From Bog-473 sp963807775 (GTDB taxonomy: Bacteria; Actinomycetota; Acidimicrobiia; Acidimicrobiales; RAAP-2): a stretch of DNA of 64,000 nucleotides. Every line of letters starts with the position of its first letter. Within the stretch, counting starts at the first letter, position 1. Under the pieces are notes generated by a model that had not been told where the DNA came from, searched no databases, and was given only the letters and a program-made list of their open reading frames with translations. This document shows, piece after piece, positions 53,603 through 62,172 of the stretch. The stretch covers positions 1 to 64,000 of the forward strand of contig CAWECY010000008.1 of assembly GCA_963807775.1 (NCBI GenBank), read 5' to 3'. A program made the position numbers and the translations under genes.

Positions 53603-54763
53603 TCACTCGGCCGGTAACGTCATCAGCGCGTCCTCCAGATCGTGCAGGAGATCGTCAATCGTTTCGAGTCCCACACTGAGTCTCACAAGGTCGCCGGGCA
53701 CCTCGTTGCTGGTGCCGGAGGTGCTCGCATGGGTCATCCGGGCCGGATGCTCAATGAGGCTTTCCACGGCGCCGAGACTCTCGGCCAACGTGAAGATACG
53801 GGTCCGGGAGCAGAGCTCGACGGCAGCGCGTTCCCCTCCGTGCACGCTGAAACTGACCATGCCGCCGAAGGCGCGCATCTGCGTCTGTGCGACTTGGTGA
53901 CCCGGGTGATCGGCAAGCGACGGATGGTGCACCTCTTTGACTGCCACATGGCCGCGTAGGAACTCGACGATGGCCAGAGCATTGGTGCAGTGCCGTTCCA
54001 TCCGTACGCCCAACGTCTTGATCCCACGTTGCACGAGGAAGCAGTCGAAGGGCCCGGGAACCGCGCCGGCCGCATTCTGAAGGAACCCCAGCCGAGCCGC
54101 GATGTCCTGGTCAGAGGTCGCGGCAAAACCCCCGACGACGTCGGAGTGGCCACCAAGGTACTTGGTGGTCGAGTGCACGACGATGTCGGCCCCCAGGCTG
54201 AGGGGCTGCTGTATCCACGGCGTGGCAAAAGTGTTGTCCACGACGACGAGGGCTCCCCGACTGTGCGCGGCGGCGGATACGGCGGCGATGTCGATGACCT
54301 GGAGCAACGGATTCGTGGGTGATTCCAGCCACACCATGCGCGTCGCCGGTCGCCACACTTCATCCATGTCGGAGAGGTCAACGGTGTCGACCACCAGCCC
54401 GGCTGGGCGGTGGATCGCCGTGGCCAATCGGAACGTTCCTCCGTAGCTGTCGGTCTGCATGACGAGATGGTCGCCTGGGCTCAAGAGCCGCATCACTGCG
54501 TCCTCGGCCGCCAGCCCACTGGCGAAGGCGAACCCGAAACTCGCCCCTTCGAGCAGCGCCAGGTGTCGCTCGAGGCTGGCGCGCGACGGATTGCCCGACC
54601 GGGCGTACTCGAAGCCGCGATGTTGGCCGACGGCGTCCTGTTGGAAGGTCGTGGAAAGGTAGACAGGGGTGTTCACGGCTCCCGTGGCGGCGTCAGGAGA
54701 TTCGCCGCCGTGCACCGCGTTGGTCTCGAACCCGAGTCCCTCGACGCCGGGCTGACCCGTCAC
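53603..54763 (-). CDS. metB: Cystathionine gamma-synthase/gamma-lyase (PLP)
   Basis: A 386-residue Cys/Met-metabolism PLP enzyme. It has AVNTPVYLSTTFQQDAVGQH, YARSGNPSRASLERHLALLE, the aromatic Tyr stacking on PLP in TDSYGGTFR, and Lys201 in VVHSTTKYLGGHSDVVGG. Immediately downstream of cystathionine beta-synthase with an ATGA overlap, it more likely works as gamma-lyase in reverse transsulfuration (cystathionine to cysteine). Sequence alone does not separate the synthase from the lyase. Confidence 0.92.
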   Translation of the reverse strand: MTGQPGVEGLGFETNAVHGGESPDAATGAVNTPVYLSTTFQQDAVGQHRGFEYARSGNPSRASLERHLALLEGASFGFAFASGLAAEDAVMRLLSPGDHLVMQTDSYGGTFRLATAIHRPAGLVVDTVDLSDMDEVWRPATRMVWLESPTNPLLQVIDIAAVSAAAHSRGALVVVDNTFATPWIQQPLSLGADIVVHSTTKYLGGHSDVVGGFAATSDQDIAARLGFLQNAAGAVPGPFDCFLVQRGIKTLGVRMERHCTNALAIVEFLRGHVAVKEVHHPSLADHPGHQVAQTQMRAFGGMVSFSVHGGERAAVELCSRTRIFTLAESLGAVESLIEHPARMTHASTSGTSNEVPGDLVRLSVGLETIDDLLHDLEDALMTLPAE

Positions 54764-56439
54764 CGCGACCTCACCGCGTCGCCCGTCGCCAGAATCGCCA
54801 GCACGTCGGAGCGGGTAATGACTCCGACCGGGTGGCCGCGATCGAGAACGAGCAAGGCCGGTGCCCCCTCCAACCTTCTCACGGCCACCTGGACCTGCTC
54901 TCCCGCCCCGACGGTGGGAAGCGGGCTGCCCATGACGTCGCTGACGAGGCGATCCAGCATGGACGAGTCGGCGAACGCCGAATCCATGAGCTCACGCTCG
55001 GTGACACCCCCGACTACCTCGGCCAGGACCACCGGTGGTTCATGTTTGATCACGGGCATCTGACTCACGCCGTACTCGCGGAGGATGGCGATGGCCTCTC
55101 GGACGGTCTCGTCAGGATGTGTGTGGACAAGTGTCGGAAGTGACGCATCGCGGGCCGCCAATATGTCGTCTACCGTCGGTCCCGCGTCGTGCATGAACCC
55201 GTAGTCGGTCATCCACGCGTCGTTGTAGATCTTCGAGAGATAGCCGCGCCCGGAATCGGGGATATGGACCACAATGACCGCATCCACCGGCAGGTCACGG
55301 CCGGCGATCAACGCTGCCGCGATGGCCGTTCCCCCGGATCCGCCGAGCAGGAGCCCTTCCTCGCGCGTGACCCGACGGGCGGTAGCGAAGCTCTCGGCGT
55401 CCGAGACGGCGATCACCCGGTCCACCACCGAGGGGTCATATGTCGAGGGCCAGAAGTCCTCGCCGATCCCTTCGACCAGGTATGGCCGTCCGGACCCGCC
55501 CGAATAGACAGAACCCTCAGGATCGGCGCCAATGATCTGGATCGAGGGATTCTGTTCCTTCAGAAAGCGACCAATGCCGGAAATGGTGCCTCCGGTTCCG
55601 ATGCCGGCCACGAAGTGCGTAACACGACCCCGCGTCTGCTCCCAGATCTCCGGCCCCGCCGTCTCGTATTGGGACCGCGGATTTTGGGGGTTGTGGTACT
55701 GGTCGGGCTTCCACGCATTGGGAATCTCGCGCGCCAGGCGGTCCGAGACCGAATAGTAGGAGTCGGGGTGTTCAGGCGGCACCGAGGTCGGACAGACGAT
55801 GACCTCGGCGCCATAAGCGCGCAGCAGGGCGATCTTGTCGACAGCGACCTTGTCGGGACAGACGAAGATGCATTTGTACCCCCGACGGGAAGCAACGATG
55901 GCCAGCCCGATACCGGTATTGCCACTGGTCGGTTCGACGATCGTGCCTCCGGGGACGAGCTGACCGGCCTGCTCGGCCGCTTCGATCATGGAGAGTGCAA
56001 TGCGGTCCTTTGATGATCCGCCCGGATTGAACATCTCGAGTTTGGCGACGAGGTGGCACTCCAAGCCGATGGCTGTTCGGTCCAGCCGGACCATCGGGGT
56101 GTGGCCTATCAATCCGACCACGGACTCAGCCACGTCCATGGGGGGTCCAGGATCGGTGACGGGACGGACGTCGACACCCATCAGCGTGAGGGAGAGCTCC
56201 GGAGGAACCGGCTCATCGGTGAAGAGCTCGGTCGGCAACCCGGCCCGCCGCAGACCAGCCGCAACGGGAGCCGCATCGGCCAGGGGTCCCCATACGCCGA
56301 TCCGACGCGGGATCCTCGCCCGCAGGGAGCCGACGAGAGCCTCGAGCGATTCGTCCAGCCCGAGGCGGTGCACATGGCGGGATCGGTCCTGCAGTCGGGC
56401 CGGAGCCGGTGCACCGCCTACTACGACCAGGAGATCCAT
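54760..56439 (-). CDS. cbs: Cystathionine beta-synthase with extra N-terminal domain
   Basis: A 559-residue protein. Residues 101-425 are a canonical PLP synthase core: LIGHTPMVRLDRTAIGLECH, Lys144 in NPGGSSKDRIALS, TSGNTGIGLAIVASRRGYKC, GIGTGGTISGIGRF. Residues about 430-555 form two CBS domains (THPDETVREAIAILREYGVS and VGVITRSDVLAIL). Residues 1-100 (MDLLVVVGGAPAPARLQDRS onward) are extra compared with usual bacterial enzymes of about 455 residues and look like a small alpha/beta domain. An internal ATG (codon 101, 56139) could be the start, but it lacks a ribosome binding site. Confidence 0.92.
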   Translation of the reverse strand: MDLLVVVGGAPAPARLQDRSRHVHRLGLDESLEALVGSLRARIPRRIGVWGPLADAAPVAAGLRRAGLPTELFTDEPVPPELSLTLMGVDVRPVTDPGPPMDVAESVVGLIGHTPMVRLDRTAIGLECHLVAKLEMFNPGGSSKDRIALSMIEAAEQAGQLVPGGTIVEPTSGNTGIGLAIVASRRGYKCIFVCPDKVAVDKIALLRAYGAEVIVCPTSVPPEHPDSYYSVSDRLAREIPNAWKPDQYHNPQNPRSQYETAGPEIWEQTRGRVTHFVAGIGTGGTISGIGRFLKEQNPSIQIIGADPEGSVYSGGSGRPYLVEGIGEDFWPSTYDPSVVDRVIAVSDAESFATARRVTREEGLLLGGSGGTAIAAALIAGRDLPVDAVIVVHIPDSGRGYLSKIYNDAWMTDYGFMHDAGPTVDDILAARDASLPTLVHTHPDETVREAIAILREYGVSQMPVIKHEPPVVLAEVVGGVTERELMDSAFADSSMLDRLVSDVMGSPLPTVGAGEQVQVAVRRLEGAPALLVLDRGHPVGVITRSDVLAILATGDAVRSR

Positions 56440-56490
56440 ACCGCCTCTTTACCACTTCCACCCGTGCCGCCGGCATGGGGACCCAGGCCG

Positions 56491-56694
56491 TCAAGAACGC
56501 AAAGGCCAAAGGCGTGGTGACGTCAACGGTCCGTGCGCAATGAACACGAGGCGCTCCTCGGGTGAATCTGCCACTTGCAGCGCCCGACACAACCACCTCA
56601 GGCCGTCGACGTTGCAGATCAACGCCTCCGTTCGCGAGCTCATGGCGACCAACGTTGGCCACTCGTCGCTTGGGTGGCCTTGCCCTACCGGCAC
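56491..56694 (-). CDS. Possible 67-residue hypothetical protein
   Basis: Upstream of the cystathionine beta-synthase gene, a frame of 67 codons contains MSSRTEALICNVDGLRWLCR and ALQVADSPEERLVFIAHGPL, which look protein-like (balanced, amphipathic). No family is recognised and the start is uncertain (56694 or the internal ATG at about 56640). It may be a small regulator or noise. Confidence 0.3.
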   Translation of the reverse strand: MPVGQGHPSDEWPTLVAMSSRTEALICNVDGLRWLCRALQVADSPEERLVFIAHGPLTSPRLWPLRS

Positions 56695-56872
56695 GCCGCC
56701 GCAGGGCGAGGCAAGCCGATAGCGGATTACCCCGATGACACGATCAGCGCCGCTCGGGGGGCGGAGAGCCCAGTTCCGATCCGCCTCCGTCCGTGAGAAG
56801 CGGAGCCATCACGGTGTCATGGAACGCGGGCACCGAATTCGTTGACGAAACAGGTACGTCCCCCAAACACCC

Positions 56873-56917
56873 TGGAGGCGGCGGGCGGAATCGAACCGCC
56901 GTACGGGGCTTTGCAGT
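56873..56917 (-). other. 3' half of tRNA-Cys, probable attachment site
   Basis: On the minus strand the sequence runs CTGCAAAGCCCCGTAC, then GGCGGTTCGATTCCGCC (complete T arm), then the acceptor strand CGCCGCC, U73 and CCA. This is exactly a tRNA-Cys(GCA) from the anticodon loop to the CCA end. The 5' partner strand of the anticodon stem and everything before it are absent (the preceding bases are TTTTCGTAA). Such 3' half-tRNAs are created when tyrosine-recombinase elements integrate into tRNA genes. Confidence 0.75.
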
Positions 56918-57275
56918 TACGAAAAGGGCGTTCGCTGTCGTTCTCGCAAATGCATATGTGCAGGTCACTTCATGTCTGGGTTCGACGTGATTCACCCTGA
57001 TTCATGGCGCCTGTGGCATCCCGGTGGCATGGATCCAGTCGAACCAAGGCCGTCAAGGGACGCCGAAGGCGAGCGAGGACACGGAGCGCAGCGGAGGCCC
57101 GCAGCGTGCCCTTGACAGGCCGGAACGTTCGATCCCCACAGTGGTTGCTGCCTGGCCGTAGGGCCGGCCTGGAAGTCCTCGGGGGTCACCCAAGACCGGT
57201 GAAGTGGGACGGTCTGGGCCCGCTCGGCACGTTGCGATCGGGGTCGATAACGGTGATCATCGATTGAAGGACGCT

Positions 57276-57720
57276 CTATCTGCGTCGTGGTCGACGAACC
57301 TGATCGAGTGGCGGAGCCGGCATACACAGACGGTCCCTAATGGCTGACCGGGCACGGTCCAGAACACCGAGATCGTCGTGGAGCACGCTGACGATGTCTG
57401 TCCCGGCAAGGATCACACCAAGTTCGAAGGCGATCTGGTCGGGTTCGGCGTCCTCGGGGAGTTCGCCGCTGTCGGCAGCGGCTCGTGCTTCTCGCCCCAG
57501 CAGGTCGCGCCATTGCTGCTGAACTCTGGCCACTTCATCGTGCATCCGCCCAGGGCGAGCACCCATTTCGGCGCCTGTCGCGACAAAAAAGCACCCGCCG
57601 GGGAAGATTCGCCGCTGGACATAGGAGAGATAGCCCTCACAAAGGGCCAGGAGACGTTGCTTTCCAGGCTCGGTGCTTGAGAGCGCTGGAGCGACCACTT
57701 CGGTAGCCGCACCCAGTCCC
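57276..57720 (-). pseudogene. TetR family regulator, C-terminal fragment
   Basis: About 145 residues match the ligand-binding half of TetR regulators: RLLALCEGYLSYVQRRIFPG, GCFFVATGAEMGARPG, WRDLLGREARAAADSGELPE and FELGVILAGTDIVSVLHDD. The roughly 60-residue DNA-binding N-terminus is missing; the sequence upstream belongs, in another frame, to the SnoaL-like gene. It is therefore a 5'-truncated relic joined to its neighbour by a deletion. Confidence 0.75.
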
Positions 57721-58234
57721 GGCGACTGGGGCAGCCTCCCGCCCCGCTTTTGGACCCGCGTCCGGTTAGGAATGCCCTTCGTACGTTTGTCCGATTGGCA
57801 TCGTTAAACATATCGGAGACGATCAGCCACGACCCATCGTCCTGGCGTTGGAGGACCCGAAGGGAGTGGTTGTCCCTCTCCGCGATCTCGCCACCTCCGA
57901 CGAGCTTCTGCCCCTCGACCTGCAAATGCGCTGACACCAGGACCACTTCGGGCGTGAGCACTCTGAGAGCGGTCTCAGGAGGAGCCTTCAGCGTCCCGGC
58001 ATTGAAGTTGTGGTCGGAAAAGAGACCACGGAGATACTCCACGATCTCGTCCCCACCCTTCTTCACGGTTCCAAAGGCATTCACCCAATCGGCGTCGGAG
58101 GCGTAGATGCCGGTGAGCTTCTCCGCGTCACGCTCCCGGAAACCAGTCATGAGTGAGATCAGGGTTGCACCGATGGCGTCTTGGTCAGCCTGAGGAAGGG
58201 ATGAAATGTCAGTGTCGTCACCCGCGGGCGTCAT
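57413..58234 (-). CDS. SnoaL/NTF2-like protein with aberrant C-terminus
   Basis: Residues 12-148 form an NTF2-like cone domain: QDAIGATLISLMTGFRERDA, YASDADWVNAFGTVKKGGDE, LTPEVVLVSAHLQVEGQKLV and DDGSWLIVSDMFNDANR. This matches the SgcJ/EcaC (DUF4440-like) group, which normally ends here. The frame then runs another 125 residues out of phase across the TetR relic before a stop at 57413, so the tail is an artefact of a deletion that removed the gene's own stop. AAAGGAGATGACATG gives a good ribosome binding site. Confidence 0.7.
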   Translation of the reverse strand: MTPAGDDTDISSLPQADQDAIGATLISLMTGFRERDAEKLTGIYASDADWVNAFGTVKKGGDEIVEYLRGLFSDHNFNAGTLKAPPETALRVLTPEVVLVSAHLQVEGQKLVGGGEIAERDNHSLRVLQRQDDGSWLIVSDMFNDANRTNVRRAFLTGRGSKSGAGGCPSRRDWVRLPKWSLQRSQAPSLESNVSWPFVRAISPMSSGESSPAGAFLSRQAPKWVLALGGCTMKWPEFSSNGATCWGEKHEPLPTAANSPRTPNPTRSPSNLV

Positions 58235-58345
58235 GTCATCTCCTTTGATCGCTTAGCGCCGGTAGACCAGTAAGTGCAAAGCCTACGCCCGGTCCCGGCA
58301 GCGAGGACGGGAACATTCCTGGCATATCAAAGATGGTCCGTATAG

Positions 58346-58837
58346 GTGAAAATGCGCGATGTGACCATGCGACGGATCGCGATGACGATGCTGAGCCTCG
58401 CCGTCTTGATCTTGTGCGCCACGGTGGGCGGAGGGGTTGAAGCCCCCGCCAGCTCGGGGCAGGAGTCGCTCCCCGCGTATCCGGCCATCAGCACCGATGC
58501 GGGAATCATCTGGAGGATCGATGGGCCCCTGTTCCACGTTGACGCTTTGCAGGGTGCGAGCGTGATTACCAACGTAGGCTCGCTCGGTACCGACGGGGCG
58601 TATTACTGGGGTCGAGGCGGCAACGTCGTGTGGGTCACAACCGATGGTGGCAGTCGTTGGTGGCTGACCGGATTCTCATATGGAGTCAACCGCGTCACCG
58701 CCAGCCATGGCACTCTCCGTACGATCGCACTGGGTAGACAACTCAAGGGCGGCGAGATTGAGAGCTTCCTGTACACCTCAAATGATTCGGGCCATACGTG
58801 GGAGCTTCGTGGCCGACTTGCGAACCTCAGGTCCTAA
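58346..58837 (+). CDS. Secreted BNR/Asp-box repeat protein
   Basis: A 163-residue protein with an N-terminal signal (RRIAMTMLSLAVLILCATVG, positions about 9-30). It has two Asp-box-like motifs, VTTDGGSRWW and TSNDSGHTWELRG (S/T-x-D-x-G-x-T-W), spaced about 55 residues apart. Such repeats form blades of beta-propellers (sialidases, Ycf48-like proteins), but two blades are too few for a propeller, so it may be a fragment or a small assembly subunit. ATG 58346 or the internal ATG at 58364 may be used. Confidence 0.65.
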   Translation: MKMRDVTMRRIAMTMLSLAVLILCATVGGGVEAPASSGQESLPAYPAISTDAGIIWRIDGPLFHVDALQGASVITNVGSLGTDGAYYWGRGGNVVWVTTDGGSRWWLTGFSYGVNRVTASHGTLRTIALGRQLKGGEIESFLYTSNDSGHTWELRGRLANLRS

Positions 58838-58999
58838 CCGAAACTCACACAATCCCGGCGGCAATGTTCGCGGACACCCCTGGGCGATGTGCTGCTCGCT
58901 GTTCGGGAGACCCTCTGTCCCGATTGAATCTAATAGTGCAGTAACGCCTTCTTGATTCGAGAAACTCACTGCATTGCCCGTACTCTCCGAGCAAGTCAT

Positions 59000-60427
59000 T
59001 TACAGCTCGATGTCCGCATAGAGGCGGTGGCGGTCGAGCAATCTGAAACACCGGTCTTCGCAGCCTTGGGCGATGTGGGGATCGATCTCGTACTTCGCTT
59101 TGGCTGTGGATGTCGCCGGTGTCGTGGCTCTCAGGGCAGTGACTATGACGTCGGCGACTTCGTCGATCTCGTGTGGCCTAAATCCCAGCGTGGTCAGCGC
59201 CGGTGTGCCAAGTCGAATTCCCGAGGTGTACCAGGCGCCGTTGGCGTCGCCTGGCAATGAGTTGCGATTGGTGACGACCCCTGCGTCAAGCAGGGCAGCC
59301 TCAGCTTGACGGCCGGTGAGTCCGAAGCTGGAAGCCACGTCCAAGAGCACAAGGTGGTTGTCAGTTCCACCAGTGATGAGCCGTGCACCCCGCCGCATCA
59401 GACCTTCCGCCAGAGCGCGTGCATTCTCTACGATGTGGACGGCATAGGCAGCGAACGAGGACTGGCGAGCTTCAGACAAGGCAACGGCCTTGGCGGCCAT
59501 CATGTGGGGCAGCGGTCCACCGAGGACCATCGGGCATCCTTTGTCTACGTAGGGTGCATATTCCTCGGCGCAGAGCACCAGTCCACCCCGAGGTCCGCGC
59601 AGTGATTTGTGGGTGGTGGAGGTCACGACATCGGCGTGGGGCACCGGATCGAGGTCACCGACCAGCACTTTCCCGGCCACCAGCCCAGCGAAGTGGGCCA
59701 TGTCGACCATGAAAGTAGCCCCGACGTCGTGGGCGATCTCAGCCAAGATGGCGAAATTGGGGTTCCGGGGGTAGGCCGAGTACCCCGCCACGAGCACCAG
59801 CGGACGGAACTCTCTCACCTGGGCCGCTATGGCGCCGTAGTCGAGGAGTCCGGAAGCGGAATCGACCCCGTAGCTAGCCTGGTCAAAGAGCTTCCCGGAA
59901 ATATTGGGTCGGAACCCATGGGTGAGGTGCCCACCGGCGTCGAGAGCCATGCCCATCATGCGCTGGGAGTGCAGTTCGTTGCGCAGTTGATCCCAGCTTA
60001 CGGAGTCAAGGTCGTTCACGTGAGCCGCCCCAGCCTCGTTGAGAAATGGCTGCTCGACTCGGTGGGCAAGGATGGCCCAGTAAGCAACCAGGTTGGCGTC
60101 AATCCCCGAATGAGGTTGGACATAGGCGTGATCGGCGCCGAACAGTGCTTTGGCGTGGTCCGTAGCCAATGTCTCGATCCGGTCAACCATCTCGCATCCG
60201 GCATAAAAGCGATGGCCCGGAATGCCCTCGGCATACTTGTCCGACAGCCAGTTGCCCATGGCCAGCAGCACGGCCGGTGAGGCGTAGTTCTCTGAAGCGA
60301 TAAGCTTCAGTTGACGCCGTTGGGACTCCAGCTCACCGACGATGGCCGCTGCCACATCTGGTTCGGCGGCAGAGATCACCTCCAACGCCGATCGATAGGC
60401 ACTCGCTACGACTGGTTCGGGCACCAC
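59000..60427 (-). CDS. glyA: Serine hydroxymethyltransferase, long form
   Basis: A 475-residue PLP enzyme. It has ESQRRQLKLIASENYASPAV, LSDKYAEGIPGHRFYAGCEM, HSGIDANLVAYWAI, PLP Lys274 in TSTTHKSLRGPRGGLVLC, and TSGIRLGTPALTTLGFRPHE. Typical bacterial GlyA has about 415-430 residues. The extra residues are mainly an insertion at about 122-182 (VEQPFLNEAGAAHVNDLDSV and following), as in the long chlamydial-type enzymes. It interconverts serine and glycine with tetrahydrofolate. A ZTP riboswitch lies directly upstream; AAGGAG precedes the GTG start. Confidence 0.93.
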   Translation of the reverse strand: MVPEPVVASAYRSALEVISAAEPDVAAAIVGELESQRRQLKLIASENYASPAVLLAMGNWLSDKYAEGIPGHRFYAGCEMVDRIETLATDHAKALFGADHAYVQPHSGIDANLVAYWAILAHRVEQPFLNEAGAAHVNDLDSVSWDQLRNELHSQRMMGMALDAGGHLTHGFRPNISGKLFDQASYGVDSASGLLDYGAIAAQVREFRPLVLVAGYSAYPRNPNFAILAEIAHDVGATFMVDMAHFAGLVAGKVLVGDLDPVPHADVVTSTTHKSLRGPRGGLVLCAEEYAPYVDKGCPMVLGGPLPHMMAAKAVALSEARQSSFAAYAVHIVENARALAEGLMRRGARLITGGTDNHLVLLDVASSFGLTGRQAEAALLDAGVVTNRNSLPGDANGAWYTSGIRLGTPALTTLGFRPHEIDEVADVIVTALRATTPATSTAKAKYEIDPHIAQGCEDRCFRLLDRHRLYADIEL

Positions 60428-60454
60428 GCGCTCCTTCGGACGACATCGAGTCTT

Positions 60455-60540
60455 CGCCCAGGCGCACGGCTATGTCCGGCAGGCTGCCGGCGGGTCGGTC
60501 CCCGGTGGTACTCCACCCAGACGCCAGTAACGACCCGCTC
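60455..60540 (-). ncRNA. ZTP (pfl) riboswitch upstream of glyA
   Basis: The minus strand shows the complete ZTP motif in order: GGGTCG with TTACTGGCG, a hairpin GGTGGAGTACCACC, GGGGACCGACCC closing P1, a linker hairpin CCGGCAGCCTGCCGG, and GCCGTGCGCCTGGGC at the 3' end, which is the conserved C-GCCUGGGC domain. It ends 27 bases before the glyA start. ZTP/ZMP binding reports folate shortage and turns on one-carbon genes, and glyA is a typical target. The variant base GUUACUGG (usually GUGACUGG) is the only notable deviation. Confidence 0.92.
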
Positions 60541-60756
60541 CAACGATAGCCCCAACGAGCTGCCCTGAGAGGTAAGGACCCTGTCGAAGGTTGACTCGGA
60601 AGCGCCCGCGGAAGGATCGGCCCGCAGGCCTCCATTCGGGGCTCTGGAAATGTCCCTACCGCGCGGCCCATTTCCAAGCGAGGCATGCCTCCGATGTGCG
60701 CACGGTGGCACCCCATCCCGGCATGACATTCACCCAGTTGTGAGCCCCGTGACAGT
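60541..60756. other. Gap between sulfotransferase stop and riboswitch
   Basis: This stretch of about 215 bases should hold the glyA promoter on the minus strand. TATCGT at about 60545-60550 is a possible -10, but no good -35 is visible. No coding frame is persuasive. Confidence 0.4.
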
Positions 60757-61686
60757 TCAGATACCGACGGCGTGGCGCCCGCCCTCGAGCCACATTCGTA
60801 ATGCCGGATCGAGAGCGGAGGCCGCTGTCTCATAGAGCGCGAGATCGTCGGGCGTCAACACGCCGCGCCATCGACCTGAGTCACCCTTGTAGAAAAAGCT
60901 GTCGGCGCCACCTTTCCACGTCATCGTCATTGGGTCTTCGGTGCCGCGTGCTTCGTTACGCATCGCTTCGAGTCCGACTGTTGCGACCAAGGCGGGCCAG
61001 GAGTCCTCCCTGATATCGATGTCGCAGAACTGGGCTATCCGCCGCATCTCAGATCCGGGGTCGGCCTTGAGATCACCGAAGTGGACGAACAAGATATTGC
61101 GAAGCGCTCTCACCTCCCACCAGGTCGACAGATGGTGATGATGTGACCAATACGGCCAGCCATCGCGCTCCCACTCGAACCATCCTTCGCTCACCCACTG
61201 CGGCCACAACTCGCTCGGCGTTGACGGGCAGCGCGGGAACTCCGGTCCTGGGCGATCGAGGTCGTTGAACAGTTTGTACATCCGGTCGGTGTAGGACGAA
61301 TAGTGATTGAACAACGACATGAAGACGTCACGGGTGTCCCGGCCAACGACGATGTACTTCGCCTGTGGAAAGAACCGTAGACCATCGGCGGCAAGATGGC
61401 TCTTCATAAACCTGCGATGACCCTGTGCTTCAAGACGGTCGAGGATCGGTTGCACCGGTCCAACGAATCGAGCATCGATCCACGGCGAGATTTCGGACAG
61501 TCTCGCACGCAAAGGACCCGGCCCGAGGATCAGGGCAGCGAGGATACGTTGCGTCCATGTCGTGCCGGCCTTGTACGCCGTCGTAACGAAGATGTCGTCG
61601 TCGCGTGGTACGAACTGGTCCCAACGTGTGCTGTCGAGGTGGTGATTGCGGTACTCCCGGGTCCGCTCGGGTGGTTCCAGCCTCAT
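60757..61686 (-). CDS. PAPS-dependent sulfotransferase (Sulfotransfer_1)
   Basis: A 309-residue cytosolic-type sulfotransferase. The 5'-phosphosulfate loop is TTAYKAGTTWTQRILAAL (TYPKSGTTW in eukaryotic enzymes), the 3'-phosphate motif is KYIVVGRDTRDVFMSLFNHY, a catalytic His is likely in MKSHLAADGL, and the C-terminal KGDSGRWRGVL corresponds to RKGxxGDWK. It transfers sulfate to an alcohol or phenol, substrate unknown. This is a different subfamily from the sulfotransferase at 46528-47796. Confidence 0.9.
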   Translation of the reverse strand: MRLEPPERTREYRNHHLDSTRWDQFVPRDDDIFVTTAYKAGTTWTQRILAALILGPGPLRARLSEISPWIDARFVGPVQPILDRLEAQGHRRFMKSHLAADGLRFFPQAKYIVVGRDTRDVFMSLFNHYSSYTDRMYKLFNDLDRPGPEFPRCPSTPSELWPQWVSEGWFEWERDGWPYWSHHHHLSTWWEVRALRNILFVHFGDLKADPGSEMRRIAQFCDIDIREDSWPALVATVGLEAMRNEARGTEDPMTMTWKGGADSFFYKGDSGRWRGVLTPDDLALYETAASALDPALRMWLEGGRHAVGI

Positions 61687-61789
61687 GGCGACAAATCATG
61701 CCACCGTGCCACTCTGCTGACTGGGCCGAGCCGTTCCACATGGCACCCCAGCCCGGCGATCGGGGGCAGGGTGTGGGCGATAATCGTGC

Positions 61790-62140
61790 ATGGCTGTGCA
61801 GCCGGAACCCCAGGGAAATGAGCCCTCAGGATTGATCATTCTGTATCGATCGAACCATGGCTGGGTTGACCGTGAGCTGCCCTTCGGCGTTTTAGTGGAC
61901 GGAGAGGAGCGGACATCGATCCTCCCACGCGAGCACGCCGACATCAGGCTGCCGGAAGGAACGCATCGGGTCGGTGTCTATTGCATAGACGAGGGAATGG
62001 CGTCCATCGACGTCGCCGTCGTTGGTGATCAGACCAAGTACCTGATCTGCTCTTCGAGACCTGGCGCAGCGTGGTTCAACCCGCTGTTTCTTGGTCGTTG
62101 GGCCAGGGTAAGGCTTCGAGAATCGTCCAAGCCCGTATGA
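61790..62140 (+). CDS. Hypothetical protein with PEGA/DUF2846-like domain
   Basis: A 116-residue protein: SGLIILYRSNHGWVDRELPF and GVLVDGEERTSILPREHADI, RLPEGTHRVGVYC. The pattern (GxxIxVDGxxxxxLxxGxxxxxxLxPGxHxV) resembles PEGA or DUF2846 beta-sandwich domains. There is no signal peptide. Function unknown. Confidence 0.6.
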   Translation: MAVQPEPQGNEPSGLIILYRSNHGWVDRELPFGVLVDGEERTSILPREHADIRLPEGTHRVGVYCIDEGMASIDVAVVGDQTKYLICSSRPGAAWFNPLFLGRWARVRLRESSKPV

Positions 62141-62172
62141 CCCGAACCAGGCGTACGGGGGCAGGCACAGAT

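Larger units (their letters stand above)
56440..57275. other. Long gap with half-tRNA scar
   Basis: Between cbs and the TetR remnant lies about 830 bp with, at best, one small ORF and the 3' half of a tRNA-Cys. Around 57050-57120 is a GC-rich stretch rich in GCGAGC/GCGCAGCGGAGG; no integrase can be recognised. The right part may be the worn end of an integrative element. Confidence 0.5.

Noticed and set aside
56873..56960. tmRNA (ssrA) 3' end
   Set aside because: The CGCCTCCA end looks similar, but the CTGCAAAGCCCC segment and U73 fit tRNA-Cys(GCA), and no tag frame or 5' tmRNA half lies upstream.
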